DNA of 64,000 nt, from NCBI GenBank assembly GCA_945892985.1, contig CAMDDU010000001.1:142743-206742 (forward strand). The letters run 5' to 3'. Every line of letters starts with the position of its first letter. Position 1 is the stretch's first letter. The stretch is from CAITSH01 sp945892985 (GTDB lineage Bacteria; Pseudomonadota; Gammaproteobacteria; Burkholderiales; SG8-39). The notes beneath the pieces are model-generated. The model did no database searches. It was given only the letters and a program-made list of their open reading frames with translations, and was not told the DNA's origin. Positions 24,944-32,958 of the stretch are shown in pieces. The translations under genes and the position numbers were made by a program.

Positions 24944-27055
24944 TCAAGGCTTGGGGTTCTTCACGTCATGAATCGACATTTCATTTTGGTTTTCCATCAT
25001 GTCAATGACACGGCAGTCGGCGCACATCATCAGACGCTTGAGCGCGCCTTCACCGGCAAACATCGCATGCAGCTTGAGCTTCGCCGTCATGTTCGCGACC
25101 ATCTGGCGCGTTCCGAAGGGCTTGGCGCATTTGACGCAATTGAAGGGCTCGGCCTCGTTGAGAACACGCTCTTCCCTCGCCGCAGCAGTCAGCAGCAGGC
25201 GCGGCGTCAGGCTGATGGCTTTTTCAGGGCAGGTCGTTTCGCACAGCCCGCATTGCACGCAATTGCGCTCGATGAACTTGAGCATGGGTTTGTCGCGCCC
25301 GTCGACCAGCGCCGACTCCGGGCATGCGCCTACGCATGACATGCACAGGGTGCAGGTATCTTTGTTGACACTAACCGTACCCCAGGGTGCACCGGCAGCA
25401 AGCGCAATCTCATCTGTGGCCTTCGGGGCGTTTTTTGCGAGATGTTCGAAAATAAACTCAAGAGAACCGCGCTTCTCGTTGGCCAGGTTGAACAAGCCCG
25501 GTTTGGCGACGCCACGCGCCGGCTTAAGTTCCCACAGCGCCGTTTCCAGCGCCTTGACCTCAAGATCGCGAAGCAGGCTGAGATGCCTGCCCTCATAACC
25601 CAGCGCGTTCAGGATGGTCTGGCCGAAGCCCATTTGCGTTTCGATTGCCCCACCATAGTGCTCGGCCTCGTCCCCCGTCGCGAACACCACAATCTGGCTC
25701 GCGCCATAGGCAATCGCCCCGAGCAGCACATCCAAGCCGACAGAAGCGACATGATGGACTTCGAGCGGCATGACGCGCGCTGGGAGGCCTTTGCCACGAC
25801 GCGCCATGCGCGCGAGCTGCTCACGTCCCTGGGCGCCACTATGCAACAGTACGCAGCCGTCCTTGCCACCGGCCTGTGCATAGGTGGTGAGCAGCTTCTT
25901 TAGTCTCGCCCCGAGCTCAGGCACCTTCGGGTAGCCGTAAGTCAATGCGCCAGACGGACAGACCGTGGCGCAACCGCCACAACCCATGCAAAGATGCGGC
26001 TCGACCCTGATCTTGTCACCGGCCGACACGATCGCCTGGGTGGAGCAGGTGTCAATGCAATTGGTGCACCCGGTCTTGCCCGAGCGTCCGTGGGCGCACA
26101 GCTTTTCGTTGTACTGGAAATACTTCGGCTTTTCGAACTCCCCGACCAATTGCCCCAGCGTGGCGACGGCAAGAGCCTGCGCTAGCGGGTCGGCACCAGG
26201 CGCAAAATAGCCTTGTGGCAGTTGGGGCGTCTTCAGCGACGGTGTACGCGACAAGTCGAGCACAATGTCAAAGCTCTCGCTGCGACTGGTATCTTTCCTC
26301 GCAAAATCGATGGCACCGATCGCACCGCAGGCCTTGACGCAAGCGCGGTGCGACTTGCACTTGTCCATGTCGACCTGGTAGGAAAAATCGATGGCCTGTT
26401 CGGGACAGGCGTTGATGCAGGCGTTACAGCGTGTACACGCCTCCAGGTCGATCGCATTGGCCTGTTCCCAGTGCACTTGAAAGGCACCGAGCCAGCCCCC
26501 GACAGAGGTCACCTTCCCCGACCAGACCGGATAGCCGCGCTCGCTTGGCAATTCCGCGCCGGCTTTGCCGGCACCGGTCATCAGCACGTTCACGTCGAGC
26601 TGTCCGGCCAGTTTTTCTGCCCAGGCAAGTGCGGCGGCCCCCTCGCCGATGATCAGCAGTTGTCCGCCCGACTGATACGCAACACTGGACACCGGCTCGG
26701 GTTCGGGCAGGTCTGCCATCGCCAGCAAAGCGGCAATTTTGGGCGTGGCGAACTTGCCTTCCTTAGACCAACCGGCGGCTTCGCGGATATTGATGAACTT
26801 GAGCGCGACCGGCGCACCAGCCTCGCCGGCGAGGTCATTGAACAGCGGCGCCTCCTGGGTGCAGGCGACCACGCAGCTCTCATCCTGCAACGCGGCAACG
26901 AAACTATCCGCCTCGCCGCGGCAAAGCTCGTGATGAATGCGGATGGGTTGCCCCAGTTGCAACGCTTTTTCCAGAGCCTTGGCATCTAGCGCCATGGTCT
27001 GGTTGCAATCGCATAATTTCAATGTCTTGCCGACGAGCGCCATAGGGTCTGCCAC
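24944..27055 (-). CDS. Multi-cluster 4Fe-4S ferredoxin protein of the formate dehydrogenase locus (703 aa)
   Basis: At least six CxxCxxCxxxC-type sites: CTRCNACINACPEQ and a variant CKSHRACVKACG (residues 205-245), CTNCIDTCSTQ and CMGCGGCATVCPSG (about 330-370), then CTLCMSCVGACPES and CVQCGLCETTCPEK (about 565-625). Two further Cys pairs near the end (CVKCAKPFGT, CADCRV) could bind zinc. No signal peptide or membrane helix, so cytoplasmic. The middle region (VDVLLGAIAYGASQIVVFAT, CVLLHSGAQG) resembles a flavoprotein-like hydrogenase/Hdr domain. GTG start at 27055; ATG at 27043 is an alternative. Probably moves electrons for or from FDH; partner unknown. Confidence 0.85.
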   Translation of the reverse strand: MADPMALVGKTLKLCDCNQTMALDAKALEKALQLGQPIRIHHELCRGEADSFVAALQDESCVVACTQEAPLFNDLAGEAGAPVALKFINIREAAGWSKEGKFATPKIAALLAMADLPEPEPVSSVAYQSGGQLLIIGEGAAALAWAEKLAGQLDVNVLMTGAGKAGAELPSERGYPVWSGKVTSVGGWLGAFQVHWEQANAIDLEACTRCNACINACPEQAIDFSYQVDMDKCKSHRACVKACGAIGAIDFARKDTSRSESFDIVLDLSRTPSLKTPQLPQGYFAPGADPLAQALAVATLGQLVGEFEKPKYFQYNEKLCAHGRSGKTGCTNCIDTCSTQAIVSAGDKIRVEPHLCMGCGGCATVCPSGALTYGYPKVPELGARLKKLLTTYAQAGGKDGCVLLHSGAQGREQLARMARRGKGLPARVMPLEVHHVASVGLDVLLGAIAYGASQIVVFATGDEAEHYGGAIETQMGFGQTILNALGYEGRHLSLLRDLEVKALETALWELKPARGVAKPGLFNLANEKRGSLEFIFEHLAKNAPKATDEIALAAGAPWGTVSVNKDTCTLCMSCVGACPESALVDGRDKPMLKFIERNCVQCGLCETTCPEKAISLTPRLLLTAAAREERVLNEAEPFNCVKCAKPFGTRQMVANMTAKLKLHAMFAGEGALKRLMMCADCRVIDMMENQNEMSIHDVKNPKP

Positions 27056-27059
27056 TTAC

Positions 27060-27083
27060 TTAAGGGTTCAATTAAGGGTTCAG
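27060..27083. repeat. Two-copy 12-bp tandem repeat
   Basis: TTAAGGGTTCAA is followed directly by TTAAGGGTTCAG in the 83-bp gap upstream of the 703-residue ferredoxin gene. One of several small tandem duplications found in gaps of this window. Confidence 0.8.
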
Positions 27084-27138
27084 TTGCCAATATGAAAGCC
27101 CGCGCATGGTAGCAGGGAAGCAGCCGCCGGCAAGGCGC

Positions 27139-27759
27139 CTATCCGCGCTTGGTCGCTTCCGGCTTCAGGGCGCTAGGCGCTAGTGACTGCGCCGGATCGA
27201 GCGCCATCGGTGCTATTGGTGACACGGCTGACACGGGTGACAGCGATGCAGGCGTCCCGTCGTCGGCAGGCACCGCAGCCGGCTGCGGAACCACGTCAAC
27301 AATAAGCTGGTCCGGATCCGTGCCCTCCGCCTTTTTTTCCTCGAATAGAAACAGACTTTTAGACTGGTTGAGTTTGCGTAGCAGCGCCTCCGGGATGGGA
27401 TCCTCTATGCTGTAATCGTCGATGTAGATATCGAGCTTGTCCATGGCCGCAAAACCAAAATGCGGATCATTGAACAGCTTTTTAAGCGCAGCGCGCTTGA
27501 GGACCTCATCGACGCCAGGTTTGAGGAACTCGTGATACTCCGACGCAATACCCCGCAACGAATCCACCGGCGGCAAGGGGACCACCGGCGCCGCTGCCGT
27601 CGGCGCACCGGCCTCCTTGCCTGCGCTGACGGGCTGGCCATCGCTTACAGGCAGGGAAGCCTGCGCCGCCTCTGTCGCTGCAGTTTCCTGCGCGTCTTTG
27701 GCCGCGATCTTGCGGCTAGACCAGCGCGATAAAAACGGCGGTTCTTCGCGTTCTGTCAT
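27139..27759 (-). CDS. DUF3306 protein (206 aa)
   Basis: Recognised by the N-terminus EEPPFLSRWSSRKIAAK and the conserved block around LRGIASEYHEFLKPGVDEVL, KRAALKKLFNDPHFGFAAMD and LDIYIDDYSIEDPIPEALL. Flanks are Ala/Pro-rich and probably disordered. Cytoplasmic. DUF3306 and DUF3305 genes recur as a pair beside formate dehydrogenase clusters; no biochemical function is known to me. Overlaps the DUF3305 gene by ATGA. Confidence 0.88.
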   Translation of the reverse strand: MTEREEPPFLSRWSSRKIAAKDAQETAATEAAQASLPVSDGQPVSAGKEAGAPTAAAPVVPLPPVDSLRGIASEYHEFLKPGVDEVLKRAALKKLFNDPHFGFAAMDKLDIYIDDYSIEDPIPEALLRKLNQSKSLFLFEEKKAEGTDPDQLIVDVVPQPAAVPADDGTPASLSPVSAVSPIAPMALDPAQSLAPSALKPEATKRG

Positions 27760-28244
27760 ACTTTTTTCGTATCACCTCGATCACGCTTCGCCCCGAGAAA
27801 CGATGGCGGACGGCTGCGCTTTTTCACCTCGGGCTTGTAATGCGTCACAACGTAAGCGGAGAGCCAGTCGTGCAGTTGCGGCGGAAGGGGCACGCCGTCC
27901 ACACGCTCTTGCGCGTCCATCATGCGTGCCGCCTCGTTATAACTGAGGGTCACAGCTGAGGGTCGCGGTGGCCCGTCCTCCTGCCGCCAAACCACAAAGG
28001 CAAAAGCCTGTTCGGCGCTGATATTGAGGTAATAACCCTCCGCCTCGTCCCGATACAGCGCAATAACTAATCCGGGGTGCAACCACAATTCCTGCTTGTC
28101 GCCCGCTTTCAGGCATCGCGGTGGGGCCCCGGCCGGTTCTTCATCGGGCACCACGCCAACGGCTTCCCATTGTTCGGATTGCCAACGGTTGTCCAGCAGG
28201 GTTTTCTGCATGACCACCGCCACAGCAAGACTTGGACGCTCCAT
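27756..28244 (-). CDS. DUF3305 protein (162 aa)
   Basis: N-terminus MERPSLAVAVVMQKTLLDNR, then WLHPGLVIALYRDEAEGYYL, AFVVWRQEDGPPRP, LSYNEAARMMDAQERVDGVP and LHDWLSAYVVTHYKPE, the DUF3305 pattern. Soluble, basic C-terminus. First gene of the minus-strand formate dehydrogenase cluster, divergent from moaA. Its start codon overlaps the spacer of the moaA promoter, so transcription of the two clusters may interfere. Confidence 0.88.
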   Translation of the reverse strand: MERPSLAVAVVMQKTLLDNRWQSEQWEAVGVVPDEEPAGAPPRCLKAGDKQELWLHPGLVIALYRDEAEGYYLNISAEQAFAFVVWRQEDGPPRPSAVTLSYNEAARMMDAQERVDGVPLPPQLHDWLSAYVVTHYKPEVKKRSRPPSFLGAKRDRGDTKKV

Positions 28245-28259
28245 CGGATGCTCTATACT
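28232..28259 (+). promoter_or_regulatory. Sigma-70-type promoter for the moaA operon
   Basis: TTGGAC (28232-28237), a 16-bp spacer, and TATACT (28254-28259). The predicted start near 28266 leaves a leader of about 55 nt before the moaA ATG. The -35 element lies inside the divergent DUF3305 coding sequence. Confidence 0.6.
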
Positions 28260-28262
28260 AAT

Positions 28263-28315
28263 AGGGTTTGCGAATAACCCTGACTAATCAGGGGCTATAC
28301 GACTTAGCATACCCC
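28263..28315 (+). other. Two stem-loops in the moaA leader
   Basis: AGGGTT (28263-28268) pairs with AACCCT (28276-28281). GGGG plus TAT (28291-28298) pairs with ATA plus CCCC (28309-28315), with small bulges. They fill the leader up to the start codon and could control translation. The sequence does not match the Moco riboswitch consensus I know. Confidence 0.4.
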
Positions 28316-28320
28316 AGCGA

Positions 28321-29412
28321 ATGACCGACCGCATCATACCCATCACCGACGCACGCCGTGCCAAACCCCTGCCGCAAAGCACGGCGCCGGCTGCGAGAGT
28401 GCCTGACTCCGCCCTGTCTGACGCACGCGGACGACGCCTGCACGACCTGCGCATCTCGGTTACGGACCGCTGTAATTTTCGCTGCACCTATTGCATGCCC
28501 AAGGAAGTCTTCGACAAGGACTACGCCTACCTGCCCCATGCAGCGCTGCTGTCCTTTGAGGAAATCACGCGCATCGCGCGCGTCTTCGCCGAGCAGGGGG
28601 TGCAGAAAATCCGCCTCACCGGCGGCGAACCGCTGCTGCGCAAGAACATCGAAAAGCTGATCGAGATGCTCGCCGCGATTCCCAACATCGACCTCACGCT
28701 GACCACCAACGGCTCGCTACTGGCGAAAAAAGCCCGCTCACTCAAAAGCGCCGGTCTCAACCGCGTGACGGTCAGCCTCGACGCCATTGACGATGCCACC
28801 TTCAAGGCCATGAACGACGCCGATTATCCGGTAGCCGACGTGCTGGAGGGCATCGCCGCCGCCGCTGCCGCGGGCTTCTCGCCCATAAAGGTCAACATGG
28901 TGGTCAAGCGCGGCGCCAATGAACACGCCATCTTGCCCATGGCGCACCACTTCAAGGGCAGCGGTCACATCCTGCGGTTTATAGAATTCATGGACGTCGG
29001 TGCGAGCAACGGCTGGCGCATGGACGATGTCATACCATCGGCCGAGGTGGTGGCGATGATCAATGCCGAGGCGCCGCTTGTGGTCGCCGATCCCAACTAC
29101 AGCGGCGAAGTTGCCGAGCGCTGGCGCTACGCCGATGGCACGGGCGAGATCGGTGTGATTTCATCAGTCACACAGGCTTTTTGCAGCACCTGCACACGCC
29201 TGCGACTATCGACCGAAGGCATGGTCTACACCTGCCTGTTTGCCACCGATGGCTATGACCTTCGCGGCATGTTGCGTGGCGATGCCGACGACGCGGCGCT
29301 CAAAGATGCCATCAGCCGAATCTGGCGCGCCCGCAGCGACCGCTATTCGGAAATCCGCACCGCCGACACCGTGCGCGACAGCAAAATAGAAATGAGCTAC
29401 ATCGGCGGATGA
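28321..29412 (+). CDS. moaA: GTP 3',8-cyclase MoaA (363 aa)
   Basis: Radical SAM enzyme for the first step of molybdopterin synthesis. N-terminal cluster motif DRCNFRCTYCMP binds SAM. The C-terminal cluster is CSTCTRLRLSTEGMVYTC (C-x2-C-x13-C). The chain ends SYIGG with the required terminal Gly-Gly. A 35-residue N-terminal extension precedes the core (LHDLRISVTDRC). moaC is not in the window. First gene of a five-gene operon in which every junction is a 4-nt ATGA overlap. Confidence 0.97.
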   Translation: MTDRIIPITDARRAKPLPQSTAPAARVPDSALSDARGRRLHDLRISVTDRCNFRCTYCMPKEVFDKDYAYLPHAALLSFEEITRIARVFAEQGVQKIRLTGGEPLLRKNIEKLIEMLAAIPNIDLTLTTNGSLLAKKARSLKSAGLNRVTVSLDAIDDATFKAMNDADYPVADVLEGIAAAAAAGFSPIKVNMVVKRGANEHAILPMAHHFKGSGHILRFIEFMDVGASNGWRMDDVIPSAEVVAMINAEAPLVVADPNYSGEVAERWRYADGTGEIGVISSVTQAFCSTCTRLRLSTEGMVYTCLFATDGYDLRGMLRGDADDAALKDAISRIWRARSDRYSEIRTADTVRDSKIEMSYIGG

Positions 29413-30257
29413 CAGCCTCCCTCAAACCGGCTATCACCCGCGCCTCCCGCCCCCTCACCTTCGAGGTCGAGGCGGAAAACGAGCGCGGCGAAACGACAAC
29501 GACGCCCATCGCCGGCGAAAACCCGCTCACCCTGTATATCGACAAGCGCGAGATCGTCACGCTGATGACGCTGGGCCAGGCACCCGAAGCCCTCGCCATA
29601 GGCTATTTGCGCAACCAGCGGCTGGTCCGCTCGATAGCCGACATTAAAGCGGTGCAGGTCGACTGGGAAACCGATTCGGTCGCGGTCACCACGCGCCAAG
29701 GCATCAAGGGTCTCGACGACAAAATGAAAAAGCGTACCGTCACGACCGGATGCGGCCAGGGCACGGTGTTTGGCGACTTGATGGAAGAAATCGACACCAT
29801 CAAGCTGCGCGATGACGTGACGCTATCGGAAGAAACCCTCTACAGCCTGCTCGAAGCGGTCCGCCAGCATGAAACGATCTACAAATCGGCCGGCGCCGTG
29901 CACGGTTGCGCCCTTGCGAGCAACACCCCCGCCGGTTCTCAGATCATCAGCTTTGTCGAGGACGTCGGCCGCCACAACGCGGTGGACGCCATTGCCGGTC
30001 GCATGTGGCTCGATGGCATAGATGGGTCGGACAAGATTTTTTACACCACTGGCAGACTCACCTCCGAAATGGTGATCAAGGCGGCACAAATGCAAATTCC
30101 CTTTCTAGTTTCGCGCTCCGGACTGACGCAAATGGGCTGGAATATCGCCGCGCGCATCGGCATCACGATGCTCGGACGCGCCGTCAACAAGCATTACCTG
30201 CTGTTCACCGGCAAGCAGCGCTTCGTCAAGCCGGTTTCGCCCACCCTGCTGGCATGA
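29409..30257 (+). CDS. fdhD: Formate dehydrogenase sulfur-transfer protein FdhD (282 aa)
   Basis: Transfers sulfur from IscS to the Mo site of formate dehydrogenase. Visible: PLTLYIDKREIVTLMTLGQA, ALAIGYLRNQ, TTGCGQGTVFGDLM, YKSAGAVHGCALAS, VEDVGRHNAVDAIAGRMWLD, TGRLTSEMVIKAAQM and SRSGLTQMGWNIA. The CxxC motif of the E. coli protein appears here as CGQG, so only the first cysteine of the pair is kept. Directly follows moaA with ATGA overlap. Confidence 0.95.
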   Translation: MTASLKPAITRASRPLTFEVEAENERGETTTTPIAGENPLTLYIDKREIVTLMTLGQAPEALAIGYLRNQRLVRSIADIKAVQVDWETDSVAVTTRQGIKGLDDKMKKRTVTTGCGQGTVFGDLMEEIDTIKLRDDVTLSEETLYSLLEAVRQHETIYKSAGAVHGCALASNTPAGSQIISFVEDVGRHNAVDAIAGRMWLDGIDGSDKIFYTTGRLTSEMVIKAAQMQIPFLVSRSGLTQMGWNIAARIGITMLGRAVNKHYLLFTGKQRFVKPVSPTLLA

Positions 30258-31042
30258 GCTTGATCGGAAACCTCCTGCGCAGCACGTCGGCACGCCCCGC
30301 CGCGAAGGTCGACGCCGATGCCGATGCCGCCGGCAAGGAGACCGCAGAACTGCGCCGGCTATACCTCGACATGCTGCAGCGAACCATCATCAACACCGTC
30401 TACGAAGACCCGGCGCAAACCTTTGGCACCACCTATCAGCCGGAAGTGCGTGAGATAGGCAACCGGCGCATGAGCAGCCTGCGCCGCGCCTGCGAGGACG
30501 TGATCGCCGAACGCATCCCGGGCGACTTCATCGAGACCGGCGTGTGGCGTGGCGGCGCCTGCATCCTGATGCGCGCCGTACTCAAGGCCTGGAACATCAC
30601 CGACCGCTGCGTTTGGGTCGCCGACTCCTTCGAGGGTCTGCCCCCGCCCACACCGGACAAATACCCGGCCGACCGCGGCGACAATTCCTTCGAATATCGC
30701 GAACTCGCGGTTTCAATCGAGCAGGTACGGGAGAACTTCGCCAAATACGAATTACTCGACGCGCAGGTGCGTTTTTTGAAGGGCTGGTTCAAGGACACCC
30801 TGCCATCGGCGCCGATAGAACGCCTCGCCATACTGCGCCTGGATGGCGACCTGTACGAATCAACCATGGATGCACTCAATGCGCTTTATCACAAGGTGTC
30901 GCCTGGTGGCTTTATCATCGTCGATGATTTCATCCTGCCCAAGTGCCGTGCCGCCATCGCCGATTTTCGCTGGGCCAGGGGCATTAGCGAAGACATCATC
31001 GACATCGACGGCGCCGGCGTGTACTGGCGCAAGCTGAAATGA
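30254..31042 (+). CDS. TylF/MycF-type O-methyltransferase in the Moco operon (262 aa)
   Basis: Macrocin O-methyltransferase family. The family-specific region is GDFIETGVWRGGACILMRAV (SAM loop), then VWVADSFEGLPPPTPDKYPA, VRFLKGWFKDTLPSAPIERL, AILRLDGDLYESTMDALNAL and SPGGFIIVDDFILPKCRAAI with the metal-binding Asp pair. Known members methylate sugars or small hydroxylated metabolites. Both ends overlap neighbours by ATGA (fdhD stop, mobA start), so it is translated as an integral operon member. Nothing in the classical Moco pathway requires a methyltransferase; the substrate is unknown. Confidence 0.9.
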   Translation: MSLIGNLLRSTSARPAAKVDADADAAGKETAELRRLYLDMLQRTIINTVYEDPAQTFGTTYQPEVREIGNRRMSSLRRACEDVIAERIPGDFIETGVWRGGACILMRAVLKAWNITDRCVWVADSFEGLPPPTPDKYPADRGDNSFEYRELAVSIEQVRENFAKYELLDAQVRFLKGWFKDTLPSAPIERLAILRLDGDLYESTMDALNALYHKVSPGGFIIVDDFILPKCRAAIADFRWARGISEDIIDIDGAGVYWRKLK

Positions 31043-31641
31043 TCGCGTCCGACCACCTCAACCAGATCACCGGCATGATCCTCGCCGGCGGCCAGGGTCG
31101 GCGTATGGGCGGCGTCGACAAAGGCCTCAAGAGCTTCCGCGGCAAGCGCCTCGTCGATCACGCCTTCGAGCGACTGACACCGCAGGTGGCGGGCGTAATC
31201 ATCAATGCCAACCAGAACCTGAGTGCCTACCGCGAACTCGGCGTACGTGTGGTCAGCGACGCCATCGAAGGCTATGCCGGCCCGCTCGCGGGACTGCATG
31301 CGGGCCTGTCGGTGTCCAAGCGCCCTTACCTCGCCACGGTGCCCTGCGACTCACCCTTCCTGCCCGCCGACCTGGTCGCCCGCCTTTACAGCCATATTGA
31401 TGATGCCGGTGCCGAGATCGCGGTGGCCAAAACCGGAAACCAGGCGCATCCGGTGTTCTGCCTGGTGCGGCGCGGCGTACTCAACCATCTCACCGACTTT
31501 CTCAAGGGCGGTGGCCGCAAGATCGACGCTTGGTATTCGACCCTGTTCATTGTGGAAGTCGCCTTCGACGACCAGCCGGACGCCTTCTCCAACATCAACA
31601 CACTCGAAGAATTACAGGCACACGAGAAAAAGCCGGCATGA
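31039..31641 (+). CDS. mobA: Molybdenum cofactor guanylyltransferase MobA (200 aa)
   Basis: Attaches GMP to Mo-molybdopterin, giving the MGD form needed by FdhA. Nucleotidyltransferase signature ITGMILAGGQGRRMGGVDKG is followed by LAGLHAGLSV, LATVPCDSPFLPADLV and KTGNQAHPVFCLV, the normal MobA series. Overlaps the methyltransferase gene upstream and moeA2 downstream by 4 nt each. Its helper MobB is encoded at 9707-10201. Confidence 0.96.
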   Translation: MIASDHLNQITGMILAGGQGRRMGGVDKGLKSFRGKRLVDHAFERLTPQVAGVIINANQNLSAYRELGVRVVSDAIEGYAGPLAGLHAGLSVSKRPYLATVPCDSPFLPADLVARLYSHIDDAGAEIAVAKTGNQAHPVFCLVRRGVLNHLTDFLKGGGRKIDAWYSTLFIVEVAFDDQPDAFSNINTLEELQAHEKKPA

Positions 31642-32903
31642 GCACGCTACAGCACCTTATCAGCTGCATGGACGACTACGATCCAAACGCCTTGCACGTG
31701 GACAAGGCGCGCGAGGTCATCCGCTCATTTCTCGTACCGATACGCGAAGCCGAGCGCCTGCCGGTACGCCTGGCCCTGGGACGCATCCTCGCCGAGGACA
31801 TTGTCTCGACCATGAACGTGCCCGCACACGACAACTCGGCCATGGATGGCTATGCCTTACGCCACGCCGATCTCGCCGGCGACGGCCCGACAACGCTCAA
31901 GGTCATAGGAACCGCATTCGCCGGCAAGGCGTTTGGCGGCGCGCCGGCAAAGGGTGAATGCGTGCGTGTCATGACCGGTGCCGTCATGCCCGCCGGTTGC
32001 GACACCGTGGTGATCCAGGAAGTCGTCAAGGCCGAGGGCGATATCGCGCTGATTCCGCCCGGCCAGAAACAGGGCCAGAACCGCCGCTTTGCCGGTGAAG
32101 ACCTCACCCTGGGAAATGTCGTACTCAAATCCGGCCAAGCGATACGCCCGGCCGAGCTCGGACTCATCGCCTCGCTGGGCATAGGCGAAGTCACGGTACG
32201 CCGTCGCCTGCGCGTAGCGTTTTTTTCCACCGGCGACGAACTCGTCTCGGTCGGCACGCCGCTAAAGGAAGGCCAGGTCTACGACAGTAATCGCTACACG
32301 CTGTGGGGCATGCTGGCACGGTTGGACATCGAAATAATCGACCTCGGTGTGGTGCCCGATGATCCGCACAGTCTCGAGTACGCATTCAATAACGCCGCCG
32401 CCAAAGCCGACGTTGTCATCACCTCCGGCGGCGTTTCTGTGGGCGAAGCCGACTTCACGCGCAAGCTGCTTGGCGAGAAGGGCGAAGTGCTGTTTTGGAA
32501 AATCGCCATGAAACCGGGGCGCCCGATGGCCTTTGGCAAGATAGGCAAAGCGCATTTTTTCGGTCTGCCGGGCAATCCGGTTGCGGTGATGGTGACCTTT
32601 CACCAGTTCGTGCGCGATGCCCTGCTTCGCATAGCCGGACGCACCGACGACACCACCCTGCCCCTGCTCAAAATGTCCTGCACGAGCGCCATCAAGAAAT
32701 CCCCCGGTCGTACCGAATATGTTCGCGGACGCATGACGCAAAGCACATCCGGTGACTGGCAGGTGGCCATTACCGGTTCGCAGGGTTCGGGCGTGCTGCG
32801 CTCCATGTCCGAGGCCAACTGTTTCATCGTCCTCGGCCACGAGCAATCCGGCATAAAGCCCGGCGATCTTGTCAGCGTCCAGGTGTTTGACGGCCTGAGC
32901 TGA
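31638..32903 (+). CDS. moeA: Molybdopterin molybdenumtransferase MoeA, second copy (421 aa)
   Basis: Start at ATG 31638, coupled to the mobA stop by ATGA. Has every MoeA block: VPAHDNSAMDGYALRHADLA, VMTGAVMPAGCDTVVIQEVV, FFSTGDELVSVG, VYDSNRYTLWGML, TSGGVSVGEADFTRKLLGEK and GLPGNPVAVMVTFHQFV. It is longer than the copy at 8505 by an N-terminal segment (ISCMDDYDPNALHVDKAREV) and differs throughout. In some bacteria paired MoeA proteins are thought to serve different enzymes or metals. Confidence 0.95.
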   Translation: MSTLQHLISCMDDYDPNALHVDKAREVIRSFLVPIREAERLPVRLALGRILAEDIVSTMNVPAHDNSAMDGYALRHADLAGDGPTTLKVIGTAFAGKAFGGAPAKGECVRVMTGAVMPAGCDTVVIQEVVKAEGDIALIPPGQKQGQNRRFAGEDLTLGNVVLKSGQAIRPAELGLIASLGIGEVTVRRRLRVAFFSTGDELVSVGTPLKEGQVYDSNRYTLWGMLARLDIEIIDLGVVPDDPHSLEYAFNNAAAKADVVITSGGVSVGEADFTRKLLGEKGEVLFWKIAMKPGRPMAFGKIGKAHFFGLPGNPVAVMVTFHQFVRDALLRIAGRTDDTTLPLLKMSCTSAIKKSPGRTEYVRGRMTQSTSGDWQVAITGSQGSGVLRSMSEANCFIVLGHEQSGIKPGDLVSVQVFDGLS

Positions 32904-32913
32904 TAAGAGTCAC

Positions 32914-32946
32914 CCGGAAACCCTTTACTGGCGAGGCTTTCCAGCC
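32914..32946. repeat. REP2 palindrome between convergent moeA2 and rmuC
   Basis: CCGGAAACCCTTTACTGGCG followed by AGGCTTTCCAGCC. Paired GGAAA and TTTCC arms. It fills the 55 bp between two converging stops and is in a natural position to end both transcripts. Confidence 0.7.
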
Positions 32947-32958
32947 ACCCATACCCGT

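Noticed and set aside
28245..28320. Moco riboswitch before moaA
   Set aside because: The leader is only about 55 nt and lacks the long conserved stems and loop sequences of that riboswitch. Recorded instead as unexplained hairpins.
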